DNA of 64,000 bases from CAZABP01 sp964483245 (GCA_964483245.1 CAZABP010000009.1:1-64000); one strand, 5' to 3'; positions 8,183 through 17,040 are shown, numbered from the stretch's first letter. Program-made: numbers and translations. The notes: generated by a model not told the origin, from the letters alone.

Positions 8183-8587
8183 ATGAGCAAGCGTGCGATC
8201 AATCCGCCCGAGCTCGCGGCACCGGTCGGGTTCGCGCACGCGTGGCTCGTCGAGCAGGGGTCTGCGCGCACGCTGTATCTGGCCGGACAGTGTGGCTACG
8301 ACCGGGAAGGTCGCGTCGTCGAGCCGGGGGATCTCGTAGCGCAGCTCGACCGCGCGCTCGCGAACGTCGGCAGCGTGCTCGCCGCGGCCGGGATGGGCTT
8401 CGACGACGTCGTGCAGTTGAACTTCTACGTCCGCTCGCGCGACGACTACGCCACCGCGCGCAAGGAGATCGGCCGCATCTGGCGCACGCGCTGCGGCAGG
8501 CACTATCCCGCGATGGCGATGTTCATGGTCGCGTCGCTGTTCGACCCGCAGGCGCTGGTCGAAGTGCAGGGGATCGCTGCGCAGTAG
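8183..8587 (+). CDS. Rid/YjgF/UK114-family protein
   Basis: The 134-residue product has the usual length and fold pattern of the Rid family: LYLAGQCGYDREGRVV near residue 33, DLVAQLDRALANVGSVLAAAG, then VQLNFYVRS. Rid proteins hydrolyse reactive imines and enamines made by PLP enzymes; one branch is 2-aminomuconate deaminase in the 3-hydroxyanthranilate route. At the place where archetypal RidA has its catalytic Arg (VARLP), this protein reads VASLF, so it is not a standard RidA. Its start lies 7 bases after the KynB stop, which suggests it acts in the same pathway, perhaps on an aminated kynurenine product. Confidence 0.8.
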   Translation: MSKRAINPPELAAPVGFAHAWLVEQGSARTLYLAGQCGYDREGRVVEPGDLVAQLDRALANVGSVLAAAGMGFDDVVQLNFYVRSRDDYATARKEIGRIWRTRCGRHYPAMAMFMVASLFDPQALVEVQGIAAQ

Positions 8588-8588
8588 C

Positions 8589-8700
8589 GTGCGCTTCCGC
8601 ACGCGAACTGATGTGTTCCGTCTCTGAGACGCCGTGTACCGCTTCGCGCGTGAATTCACGCGTGAACTGAGGGGCGGCGTCTCTGAGACGCCGAGTACCG
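8589..8700 (+). repeat. 112-bp dispersed palindromic repeat, copy A
   Basis: This stretch fills the gap between the convergent rid and kelch genes. It aligns without gaps to 14303-14414; I count 17 differences in 112 bases. It contains a nearly perfect 24-bp palindrome at 8643-8666 centred on GAATTC, and two copies of CGTCTCTGAGACG, itself a palindrome. It resembles a REP/BIME-type element. Confidence 0.75.
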
Positions 8701-8701
8701 G

Positions 8702-10951
8702 TCAATCGCCGAGCACGAGCCGGAGCCCCTGGCTGAAGCTCAACCCGAGCACCGGGCCCTGCGGATCCGCGACGAAGGCCTGCGCGTACAGCGTCACGCC
8801 GCGCAGCGCGACGTCGAGCGGGAGTGCGAACGGCGCGGTCTCGGCGAACCCGGCCCAGTTGGTCGGCGCCAGCAGCGGCACGATCGGGTCGGCGAGGTAC
8901 AGCGTGCACGGTCCGATCGGCAGCGTGCGCGTGCCGGCGGAGAGTCCGAACATGCAGATCGATGACGGCGCGCCGGCGAGCAGCTCGAGCCGGAATGCCG
9001 GGTTGCCGAGATACGGGTCGCTGCTGGTGAGGACAGTCGGACCGCTGCTGCCCGCGCACGGGCTGCCGATGGACTGGGCCCGCGCTCTGGCGAGCGGGCC
9101 GAACAGCCAGGTCTCCGGCAAGACCATCGACACGAGGTTCCATCCGCCGAACAGCACGACACGCTGGTGCGCGACGTCGTAGGCCATCGCATGGGCGCCG
9201 CGCGCAACCGGGCTCGCTGCCGGTGTTCTTTGCGTCCAGTTGGTGCCGTCCCACTCCCAGGTGTCGGAGAGCGCTCGGCCGCCCGAGTCGATCCCTCCGA
9301 ACAGTACGACGCGCTGGCGTGCCGCGTCGTACGTCATGGCATGGTCCCAGCGGGCGCTCGGGCGCGTGGCAGGCGCACGTTGCGTCCAGCTGTTGCCGTC
9401 CCACTCCCACGTGTCGGAGAGAGTACCGACGGCATCGACACCACCGAAGAGCACGACGCGCCGTTGCGTCAGGTCGTAGGTCATTGCGTGGTAGCTGCGT
9501 CCGCTGGGGCTCACCGAGGAAACTCGTTGGGTCCAGTTGCTGCCATCCCACAGCCATGTGTCGCCGAGGTAGTACGGATAGACCCCACCCCCGAAGAGCA
9601 CGGTGCGCTGATTGACGAGGTCGTAGGCCATCGCGTGTTCGTGACGTGGACTCGGGCTCGTCGCCGGACCTCGCTGCGCCCAGTCGTTGCCGTCCCATTC
9701 CCAGGTGTCGCCGAGAGCTCCATTGGTGCCCCAACCTCCGAACAGCGTGAAGCGCTTGCGGGCAACGTCGTAGGCCATCGCGTGGGACGTGCGTGTGCTC
9801 GGACTCGAAGGCGACAACCGCTGCACCCATGCGGCACCGTCCCACTCCCAGGTGTGCGACTCGCTCGAGCCTCCGAACAGCACAACGCGCTCGCGCGCCA
9901 GGTCGTACACCAGCGCATGATTCGCGTGCGAGCTCGGGCTCAATGCAGGTGCTCTTTGCGTCCAGTCGCTGCCGTCCCATTCCCAAGTGTCGGAACGGAG
10001 CTCTCCTCCCAACAGCACGACGCGTTGTCGTGCGACGTCGTAGGCCATCGCATGGCCTCCGCGCACAGCCGGACTCGTCATGGGCGCGCGGGGGACCCAA
10101 TCACTTCCGTGCCATTCCCAGGTGTCGGCGAGCGGTCCACCGTTCCAGGCAGTTCCCCCGAACATCACGACGCGTTGGCGTGCGACGTCGTAGGCCATGG
10201 CATGGAGGTAGCGCGCGTTCGGAATGAACGCCGGCGCTCGTCGGGTCCAGTTGCTGCCGTCCCACTCCCACGTGTCGGAGAAGTCGCCGCCGACCGATCG
10301 GCCGCCGAACAGCAAGACGCGCTGGCGCGCGACGTCGTAGGCCATCGCGTGGCTGTTGCGTGGGTTCGGGCTGACCGCTGGCGTTTGCTGCGCCCAACGC
10401 TGTCCGTCCCACTCCCAGGTGTCAGAGAGCAGCCGACCGGTCGAATCCACGCCGCCGAACAGCACGGTGCGCTGGCGCGCGACGTCGTAGGCCATCGCGG
10501 GGCTCGAGCGCGCGGCCGGACTCGTCGGCGTCGATCGTTGCACCCAAGTGGCGCCATCCCATTCCCAGGTTTCGGCGTAAGAGCCGCGTTGGTCGAGGCC
10601 CCCGAACAACACGACGCGCTGACGCGCCAGGTCGTACGCCATCGCATGCGTCCCGCGCGTGTTCGGGCTCGTTGGCGGGGAACGGTGGATCCATTCCTCG
10701 CCATCCCACTCCCAGGTGACCGGGGCGTTGCTCTTGTATACGTCCCCGAACAGCACGACGCGTTGTCGCGCCACGTCGTAGGCGACTGCATGTTGCCCCA
10801 ACCGCGCGGGGAGCACCCGCGCAGGCATCCAGTCGGGCTGTACCTGGCCCGCGGTGCTGCTGCACGGTGCGAACGCCGCTGCGAGCACGAGTGCCGCGAG
10901 AGATCCGATGTGCTGTCGGGATCGAATCTGCGTGCGCAGAGGCATTCTCAT
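8702..10951 (-). CDS. Secreted 12-repeat kelch-like protein (paralog 1)
   Basis: The 749-residue product starts at the ATG at 10951, preceded by GAAGGGA; an upstream in-frame ATG at 10990 lacks this. A Sec signal (residues ~1-36) leads into twelve tandem units of about 50 residues. Each has the pattern HAMAYDVARQRVVLFGG, then DTWEWDG, W, and a Pro/Ser-rich turn; this is kelch/galactose-oxidase-like beta-propeller sequence. Twelve blades would suit two six-bladed propellers (inference). The last ~130 residues form a separate beta domain ending LRGVTLYAQAFVADPQG then GLSFSQG, shared with other secreted proteins here. Paralogs lie at 27865 and 30219. The repeats probably bind a surface ligand; no enzyme residues are seen. 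Confidence 0.85.
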   Translation of the reverse strand: MRMPLRTQIRSRQHIGSLAALVLAAAFAPCSSTAGQVQPDWMPARVLPARLGQHAVAYDVARQRVVLFGDVYKSNAPVTWEWDGEEWIHRSPPTSPNTRGTHAMAYDLARQRVVLFGGLDQRGSYAETWEWDGATWVQRSTPTSPAARSSPAMAYDVARQRTVLFGGVDSTGRLLSDTWEWDGQRWAQQTPAVSPNPRNSHAMAYDVARQRVLLFGGRSVGGDFSDTWEWDGSNWTRRAPAFIPNARYLHAMAYDVARQRVVMFGGTAWNGGPLADTWEWHGSDWVPRAPMTSPAVRGGHAMAYDVARQRVVLLGGELRSDTWEWDGSDWTQRAPALSPSSHANHALVYDLARERVVLFGGSSESHTWEWDGAAWVQRLSPSSPSTRTSHAMAYDVARKRFTLFGGWGTNGALGDTWEWDGNDWAQRGPATSPSPRHEHAMAYDLVNQRTVLFGGGVYPYYLGDTWLWDGSNWTQRVSSVSPSGRSYHAMTYDLTQRRVVLFGGVDAVGTLSDTWEWDGNSWTQRAPATRPSARWDHAMTYDAARQRVVLFGGIDSGGRALSDTWEWDGTNWTQRTPAASPVARGAHAMAYDVAHQRVVLFGGWNLVSMVLPETWLFGPLARARAQSIGSPCAGSSGPTVLTSSDPYLGNPAFRLELLAGAPSSICMFGLSAGTRTLPIGPCTLYLADPIVPLLAPTNWAGFAETAPFALPLDVALRGVTLYAQAFVADPQGPVLGLSFSQGLRLVLGD

Positions 10952-11101
10952 GGTTCGGGTCCCTTCGCTGCGAAACTGCCGCGCCACCATACCCCGGATT
11001 CGCGCGCCCTGGGTGTGATCCGGAGGTGAGGACCGCGACTCAGCAGCTCACGGACGCGGGAGTCTCAATGCTGCCGCCCGCAGGATCGTCGCGCTCGGTC
11101 C

Positions 11102-14100
11102 TCAATGCATCAGCGGGACGTCGATCCGCGTCCGATCGGACAGATCCTCTCGCACTTCGAAGCTCGTCGCATAGCGCAGGCCGCTCGAGGTCGTCGCCGT
11201 GACGGAGTAGCGACCGAACGGGTACGTCTGCTCGAGGTACCAGTAGCGGAATCCCCGCAAGTCGGGCATCTGGACCACTTCGGCGGTTGCGCAGCGACTG
11301 CCGTCGGCACGTCGGACTTCGACCTGCAGTGGCAGACGGTGTTCGGGCCGGTGCAATCCGTCACCGTTGAACACGAGCGTCCGCGTGCGGCCGACGGCGA
11401 TGGGGATCTGCAGCACGCGCGATTCGCCTGGTTCGAGCACGACGTCTGCTGGTTCGGCGATCAGGTCCGGTCCTCGTGGCTCTACGCGGTACGCACCTGC
11501 TTCGACGTGGAACGTCGAGCTGTCGGCGTGGAACTCCACGAAGCCAGCTGGTGGGTTCCCCATGGGATCACGCAGCCGGTAGTACGGCGGATCGCCACGC
11601 CAGGGATCGCCGCTCAGATGACGCGCTTCGATGCGAAGGCTGGCGAGCGGGGCGACCCGGACCACACCGAGTGTGTGGGTCTGGCCGCGCGGGAGCTCGA
11701 GCTCCATGAGTCTCCGCGGCAGACCTGCTTCGCGCAGCAGCCACAGCGCGTAACGACCACCGGTCAGGCGATCGACCCGGAACGAACCGTCGACGTCGGT
11801 CGTGACGCGGCGTAGCGGTGGACCGTCGCTGGGTGAGATGCGCCGACAAAGCGCAAGCTCCGCGCCGGCCCACGGGGTTTCGCGTTCGTTCACGAGCACG
11901 CCTTCGATGACGGCGAGAGGCATGCGATCCGCGGGAACGCGCAGCTCGATGTCGGATGCGCCGGCGGGGATGTCTTCGAGCTCGCAGGCAGGGTCCGTGG
12001 GGTCCCCGCCAGCATCGCGCGTGCTGATCCGGAACCGCGTCCCGAGCACGTCTTCGATCCGGAACCTGCCTGCCTGATCCGTGCGCGCGACGCGCACGTG
12101 CCGTTCGATGTCGATGGCCGTTGCGATCACGTCCCACCGTTGCAGAGGTGCACCGTCCGGATCGAACACTATTCCGACGAGATCGGGCCGCTCTGGCAGC
12201 GTAAGGTCGCACCGCAGGATGCCGGCTGCCGGCGACGGTAGCTCCTGCTCCAAGAGCGGATGGCTCCCCCGGCTATCTACGGTCAGCACAAGAGACCGAT
12301 GTGGCAGGTGCTTGAGATGAAAGCTGCCATCCTCCCGGAGCTCGACCGCCGCAAAATGCCCGTTCGCGCCGCGTGAAGAACGAGCAGCGATGCCGAGCCC
12401 CCTTGCCGGCGTTCCATCCGCATGCCGAACGGAGCCCACGATCTCGATCCCCGCGGTCACGTGCAGGGCTGTTTCCGCAATACCGAACGCAGGGAGCGTG
12501 ATGTCGAGCATCCCACCGAGATAGGGAGGCGCCTGCACCCAGAGGCGCTGTTCACCCGCGGGCAGGCTGTTGAACCAGAATCGGCCGTTCGCGTCCGTTC
12601 GCGTTACTTGGCGGAGTCGGGGACAGAGCACGATGCCGTCTGCCCCGCGGCGTGCGTCCTGTCCCGCAGGGATCACCCACACGGCTGCGTTGAGGACGGG
12701 AACAGCGGACTGGTCGAGAACCGTGCCGTAGATCGCAGCCCATTCGGAACCGAGAACCAGTGTGGCTTCGGCGCTGCTCGCGCGGATGGCTCCGTAACCC
12801 CGTGAGGGACTGAAACCGACCTTGCGTGCACCGATTGCTGTCTCGTTCGTGCTCAGTGCGACTTCGAATCGGCCCCTCTCGTCTGAATGCCCCGCAAGTC
12901 GCAAGCACGGGTCCCAGGGGCGAGGGATGGAGTGCTTGCCCAGCACGTTGAAGCCTCCCGGCTCCGTCGCCCAGATCTCCGCATCCGCAACCGGCAGCGC
13001 GTGCTCGTCGATGACCCGCCCGCGCACGAGCCTGCCGCGCGCTTGAACGAACTCGACCAAGGCCTCGGCGCCTGGAGCGATGAGGACACGTTGCGGATTC
13101 GCATCCCAGTCCGCGAGGAACGCGACTGACCACGGGCCAGGCGCGAGCCCGGAGAGCTGGATCTCTCCGTTTTCGTCAGTGCTCAGCTCACGCAGCGAAG
13201 CGTCGAGCGGTGGATGCGCACGCTCACCTGGCCAGAGCTGCACGAGTGCATTGGCAATGGGAGCGGTGGCCTGCGCAGATCCTGGCGGACGCTGTACGAC
13301 GACGCGGATGCGCAGCGCACTTCTCGCGGGCTGCGCTTCGAGTCGCGGCACCAACGCGTCCCCTGGTTGCAGCTCGCGGTCCGCCCCCTCCGCAGCTGCC
13401 ACGACTGCGCGTGCCGAGGCCGGTTCGGGCTCCCGGTCGGCCACTACCTGCTCAGGCACGAGGATGCTGCGCCAGATCAGGACACCCAGCAGAACGCAGG
13501 CGGCGACCGCGGCGGCCTTGATCGTCCACAGCGCGGCGATGGCGCCGCCTGCGGCCGGCGCCGGCAGCAGCGAACGCGCGTGCTCGAGCACGCGCATGCG
13601 GATCTCCTTCGTTCCGCGTGCTGGGAGCGCGGCGAGGCTGGCCGGCAGGAGACGGCGCAACACCTGGATCCCCCGGTGGATCCGCATGCGCACGGCACCC
13701 GGAGCGACACCCAGCACTTCCGCGATCTCCGCCGTCGCGAGCCCGTGCTGCAGCTTGAGCAGCAGCGCCTGACGCTGTTCCTCCGGCAGCGTGTCGACGT
13801 GCTGGCGGATCTGCGCGATGCACTCCGCGCGCTGCGCGCTGGCCTGTGGATCGCCGGCGTCGCCGGCGAGATCGGGCAGCTCCTGCGTCCGGCGCATGAC
13901 AGCGCGCCGGCCCGCATTCCTCGCTTCGCCGGCCAGAATCCCACTCAGCCACGCTTCCACGCTGCGACCCGCTTCGAACGTCGCTGCCTTCGAGATCGCG
14001 ACTACGAACGTCGACTGCACCAGATCCTCCGCATCCGCCGCGTTCCCGCACAGGTGCAGGGCGAGCCCGATCAAGCGCGGCGACGTGCGGTCGAACACCT

Positions 14101-14173
14101 CACCGAGAGCTCCCAGGTCCCCTCGGGTCCGGAATCGCTCGAACAGCTCCGCAAGGTCGCGCATCGATCCCAT
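11102..14173 (-). CDS. ECF sigma factor fused to membrane helix and carboxypeptidase-regulatory-like domains
   Basis: The 1023-residue product joins two worlds. Residues ~5-95 are sigma-70 region 2 (CGNAADAEDLVQSTFVVAI) and ~120-178 region 4 (TLPEEQRQALLLKLQHG, IAEVLGVAPGAVRMRIHRG). Residues ~207-236 are a strong transmembrane helix. The remaining ~780 residues hold tandem carboxypeptidase-regulatory-like/Ig-like units (for example LVRGRVIDEHALPVADAEIW, LVGIVFDPDGAPLQRW). The predicted topology is a cytoplasmic sigma factor with an outward sensor. Release by proteolysis is one way such a protein could work (inference). The ATG at 14173 was chosen because the sigma domain starts there; 14164 and 14218 are alternatives. 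The kelch gene downstream on the same strand is a possible target. Confidence 0.85.
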   Translation of the reverse strand: MGSMRDLAELFERFRTRGDLGALGEVFDRTSPRLIGLALHLCGNAADAEDLVQSTFVVAISKAATFEAGRSVEAWLSGILAGEARNAGRRAVMRRTQELPDLAGDAGDPQASAQRAECIAQIRQHVDTLPEEQRQALLLKLQHGLATAEIAEVLGVAPGAVRMRIHRGIQVLRRLLPASLAALPARGTKEIRMRVLEHARSLLPAPAAGGAIAALWTIKAAAVAACVLLGVLIWRSILVPEQVVADREPEPASARAVVAAAEGADRELQPGDALVPRLEAQPARSALRIRVVVQRPPGSAQATAPIANALVQLWPGERAHPPLDASLRELSTDENGEIQLSGLAPGPWSVAFLADWDANPQRVLIAPGAEALVEFVQARGRLVRGRVIDEHALPVADAEIWATEPGGFNVLGKHSIPRPWDPCLRLAGHSDERGRFEVALSTNETAIGARKVGFSPSRGYGAIRASSAEATLVLGSEWAAIYGTVLDQSAVPVLNAAVWVIPAGQDARRGADGIVLCPRLRQVTRTDANGRFWFNSLPAGEQRLWVQAPPYLGGMLDITLPAFGIAETALHVTAGIEIVGSVRHADGTPARGLGIAARSSRGANGHFAAVELREDGSFHLKHLPHRSLVLTVDSRGSHPLLEQELPSPAAGILRCDLTLPERPDLVGIVFDPDGAPLQRWDVIATAIDIERHVRVARTDQAGRFRIEDVLGTRFRISTRDAGGDPTDPACELEDIPAGASDIELRVPADRMPLAVIEGVLVNERETPWAGAELALCRRISPSDGPPLRRVTTDVDGSFRVDRLTGGRYALWLLREAGLPRRLMELELPRGQTHTLGVVRVAPLASLRIEARHLSGDPWRGDPPYYRLRDPMGNPPAGFVEFHADSSTFHVEAGAYRVEPRGPDLIAEPADVVLEPGESRVLQIPIAVGRTRTLVFNGDGLHRPEHRLPLQVEVRRADGSRCATAEVVQMPDLRGFRYWYLEQTYPFGRYSVTATTSSGLRYATSFEVREDLSDRTRIDVPLMH

Positions 14174-14233
14174 TCGTCGCGAACGGCGCCCCCCGTCACA
14201 CGACGCACGCAGAAACATGGAAGCCCGCCGCGC

Positions 14234-14279
14234 AGGTGTCTGACACCCGGTGTACCGGTACACCAGGTGTCAGACACCT
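14234..14279. repeat. 46-bp nested palindrome upstream of the sigma fusion
   Basis: Two 23-base arms are inverted copies of each other with one mismatch, joined at 14256/14257 without a loop. Each arm contains a smaller palindrome of the form GGTGTC-N-GACACC, so the site can fold as one long cruciform or as two small hairpins. GGTGTCAGACACC-type cores resemble REP sequences mobilised by REP-associated tyrosine transposases; no such transposase is in the window. Confidence 0.7.
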
Positions 14280-14302
14280 ACGCGGCGGTGTACGAGCGCG
14301 CT

Positions 14303-14414
14303 GTGCGCATCCGCACGCGAACTGACGGGTTCCGTCTCTGAGACCCCGCGTACCGCTTCGCGCGTGAATTCACGCGCGAAGTGACGGAGAAGATCTCAGA
14401 GACTCCGCGTACCG
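14303..14414 (+). repeat. 112-bp dispersed palindromic repeat, copy B
   Basis: The partner of 8589-8700, in the same orientation and the same length, about 85% identical by hand alignment. Its inner 24-bp palindrome at 14357-14380 is perfect. Divergence is concentrated in the segment just after that palindrome, where one CTCTGAGA arm has changed. Confidence 0.75.
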
Positions 14415-14435
14415 CTTTCGCGCGGCCGCCCGTGC

Positions 14436-14539
14436 CCGCTCCCGAACCCGCTCCCGAACCCGAACCCGACCCCGACCCCGCATCCGCCGGCGCCCCCCCC
14501 CCCCGCGCGCGGCTGGCTGGGGCGCCGCGCGGGGGGGGG
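14436..14539. repeat. C/G low-complexity tract
   Basis: A run of CCCGA-type hexamer repeats is followed by twelve C at 14493-14504 and nine G at 14531-14539. It looks like slippage-prone non-coding DNA. Base counts in the homopolymers should be treated with care, as they are prone to assembly error. Confidence 0.5.
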
Positions 14540-14545
14540 ACGCCA

Positions 14546-14570
14546 GTGACGCGCGCGAAGCGCGCGTCAC
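14546..14570 (-). terminator. 11-bp hairpin just past the subtilisin stop
   Basis: A perfect 11-pair stem (GTGACGCGCGC and its inverse) with a three-base loop lies 8 bases beyond the TAG at 14579-14581 on the minus strand. There is no T-run, but position and strength fit a transcript-end hairpin. Confidence 0.4.
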
Positions 14571-14578
14571 GCGTCCCG

Positions 14579-16906
14579 CTAAAACACCGCCGTCTGCCAC
14601 ACGTTGCTCACCTCGAGCGGCAGCGTCAGGTTGTTCGGGTCGTAGTGGATCCCCTGGAAGTAGATCGTGATCGACCCGGGCAGCACCGTCGGGAACAGCA
14701 GCGAGTAGGTCCCGACGCCCTGCGCGTCGTGCACGCGCGAGCCGATGTCCCAGTAGATCGCGGCGAAGTTGTCGCCGATGCCGAGGTTCACGATCCCGGG
14801 GATCACGCTCGGCTTGTTGCTGAGCGAGGCCAGCATCAGGCTCGACCAGTTGCGGTCGCCGTAGATCTTGAAGTCGTACGTCGTGGTGTCGCTGCGCACG
14901 ACGATCGCGCGCCCGTCGATGATCGCCGGGTGCGTACCGACGACGCTGAGCCCGAGGCCGTTGCTGGTGCCGCACGCGGTGACGACCTTGACGGTGACCG
15001 GCCCGATCGCTGCCGGGCTGGGCGCGGTGAACGTGACCTGAGTCGGCGAGACGTTGCTCAGGTTGGTCACCAGCGCGCCGCCGAAGTCGACGGCAGTCGC
15101 ACCATCGAAGTTGGTCCCGGTCAGCGTCACGGCGCCGCCGTTGTAGCTGTTGATCGTGGTCTTGCTGGACGAGCTGAGCACCGGGGTGCCACTGCACGCC
15201 GGACCGGTGCCGCTGACGCCGATGTCGACGAACTGGCTGCCGCTGGTGGAGTCGGTCCACGTGATCTCGACGCGGTACGTCCCGGTCGTCGACGGCGTGA
15301 ACGTGACCTTCTCGTACGAGTTCTCCGGGTTCAGATCGGACGCGACGAGGCTGTTCGACGGATCGAACACACGCAGATCCAGCTTGTACGGCAGCGCACT
15401 CGCATTGCGCATCCAGGTGATCGTGACGCTGCGCGGGATCCCCTGCGTGCAGTTCATCGTCAGGTTGCGCACCTTGGTCGGGTGCTGCAGCCGGACGGTC
15501 TGGTAATCGCCGGCGAGCGCAGCGTCGACGGCGACGTTGCACTTCATCAGGCCGACTCCGACCTGATTGCGGTTGTTGACCAGCGCGTTCGTCGTGTTGA
15601 GCAGGATGGCCTTGCACTGCAGCGCGGTGATCCGGGTGTCCGCGTGACGCACGAGCACGGCGCCGCCGGCGACCGTCGGCGACGAGAACGAAGTACCGCT
15701 CGCTTGCGAGATGCTGGTCTCGCTGTTGGTCAGCGTGGCATAGACCCCACTGCCGACCGCGACGATGTCCGGATACGTCCGCGCCGTCCCGAACAGCGGT
15801 CCGGTCGCCGAGAAGCTGGAGCGCGCCAGCGTGTTCTTGTTGATCGAGCCGACCGACAGCCCGTTGTTGACGACCTGGCTCGCCTGCGTGTTGCTGCCGG
15901 AGTTGCCAGCCGAGCAGGTCACCAGCACGTCGCTGTTGAACGCCAGCGTGTCGATCGCGATCTGCGTCGGATCGCCGAGGCTCGGCGAACCGGAGAACGA
16001 GTTGTTGGCGACCGCGATGTTGTCGGTCACGCGCCGCGAGCCGACCAGCTGCCAGCCGGTGATGATCCAGCTGCTCGCCGCCGAGCCGGAGTCGTTCGAA
16101 ATCTTGATGCTGACGACGCGCGAGTCGAACGCGGGCGCGTTGTCGATGCGCGAATCGGCGGACCACTTGTTCGCCTGCGCGCAGCCGGCGCTGAACGTGC
16201 CGTGTCCGTGCACGTCCTCGCTGCCGTAGCCGCTGGTGCCGTGGGCGCCGAGCAGCAGGCTGCCACCGATGCCGCCGCCGGACGTGTTGCTCGGATTGCC
16301 GCCGCGGAAGTACGCGCGGTGCGGACGTCCGGTGCTCCCCATGTTGGCGTCACAGCCGGTGTCGAGGATCGCCACCGACAGACCGGTGCCGATCACCTTG
16401 CCGCCACCCTTCGCGTCCTTGAGGTTGGCCGCGTCGGAGTTGCTGTGCGTGCTGTTGGTGGAATCGGTCAGCGTCGGCACGTGCCAGAGGTCGGCGTGCA
16501 CCGAAGCAACGTTGTCGAGCGCGCGCAGCGCGGGCAGCTGCGCCGCGGGCAGTTGCACGGCGGCGCCGTTGATCAACCACCACTGCGCGGTGACGCGGCC
16601 ACCGAGCCGCTCGACGGCAGCGACGAACGCCGCCTGGTCCAGCTGCACCTGTTGTTCCATCGCGCCGACGATGGCGTCGACTTCGTGCGCCGGACGGCGC
16701 GCGAGGATCGCCTCACGGTATGCCTCGAGGTCGAACGACCGGGCACGGAACATGACGATCCACTGATCCGGGATCGACTCCCCCGGCTGCACGGTCGTCT
16801 GGGTCGACAGCGACGTCACCGGTAGTTCGGCGATCGTCTGCTGTTGGGCGGGAATCAGCGATGCGAGCGCAATCGCGGCTGCAAAGAGAGCGGTACGTGC
16901 GGACAT
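14579..16906 (-). CDS. Secreted subtilisin-like serine protease (S8) with IPT/TIG domain
   Basis: The 775-residue product has a signal peptide (residues 1-20) and a propeptide-like region containing VTAQWWLINGAAV (residues 105-117). The S8 catalytic domain follows: Asp D182 in AILDTGCD, His H235 in HGHGTFSAG, and Ser S406 in SGTSFSSPTVAGG. After a beta-sandwich region (YRVEITW near residue 555) comes an IPT/TIG-like domain (VTLTGTNFDGATAVDFGG). The last ~120 residues seem to be the same C-terminal beta domain as in the kelch proteins (LPGSITIYFQGIHYDPN). All triad residues are present, so it should be active outside the cell. A close relative is at 48985-51096. Confidence 0.92.
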   Translation of the reverse strand: MSARTALFAAAIALASLIPAQQQTIAELPVTSLSTQTTVQPGESIPDQWIVMFRARSFDLEAYREAILARRPAHEVDAIVGAMEQQVQLDQAAFVAAVERLGGRVTAQWWLINGAAVQLPAAQLPALRALDNVASVHADLWHVPTLTDSTNSTHSNSDAANLKDAKGGGKVIGTGLSVAILDTGCDANMGSTGRPHRAYFRGGNPSNTSGGGIGGSLLLGAHGTSGYGSEDVHGHGTFSAGCAQANKWSADSRIDNAPAFDSRVVSIKISNDSGSAASSWIITGWQLVGSRRVTDNIAVANNSFSGSPSLGDPTQIAIDTLAFNSDVLVTCSAGNSGSNTQASQVVNNGLSVGSINKNTLARSSFSATGPLFGTARTYPDIVAVGSGVYATLTNSETSISQASGTSFSSPTVAGGAVLVRHADTRITALQCKAILLNTTNALVNNRNQVGVGLMKCNVAVDAALAGDYQTVRLQHPTKVRNLTMNCTQGIPRSVTITWMRNASALPYKLDLRVFDPSNSLVASDLNPENSYEKVTFTPSTTGTYRVEITWTDSTSGSQFVDIGVSGTGPACSGTPVLSSSSKTTINSYNGGAVTLTGTNFDGATAVDFGGALVTNLSNVSPTQVTFTAPSPAAIGPVTVKVVTACGTSNGLGLSVVGTHPAIIDGRAIVVRSDTTTYDFKIYGDRNWSSLMLASLSNKPSVIPGIVNLGIGDNFAAIYWDIGSRVHDAQGVGTYSLLFPTVLPGSITIYFQGIHYDPNNLTLPLEVSNVWQTAVF

Positions 16907-17040
16907 TCGGGCTGCAGGGGGTCGCGGGAGAGGGCAGGCGCAGGGGCGGGCGGAGAAGAGTATCCCGCGGACTGCATCCGGCTAGACGCCCCCGGAGCCG
17001 CAGGATGTTCCGGCCGCATCGACCCTGCGAAGATCCCGCG

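Larger units (their letters stand above)
14174..14578. other. 405-bp gene-free region of repeats
   Basis: Between the sigma-fusion start and the subtilisin stop there is no credible gene. The stretch holds a 46-bp nested palindrome, copy B of the 112-bp repeat, a C-rich low-complexity run and an 11-bp hairpin, each listed separately. The sigma-fusion promoter must lie in its left part. Confidence 0.7.

Noticed and set aside
6130..8271. 713-codon minus-strand frame over the kynurenine genes
   Set aside because: Arg/His/Pro-rich antisense of three well-supported genes.
8702..10951. Regular ~150-bp DNA repeats that could look like a CRISPR or satellite array
   Set aside because: The period matches coding kelch units, with no short direct repeats or spacers; the same holds at 27865-32480.
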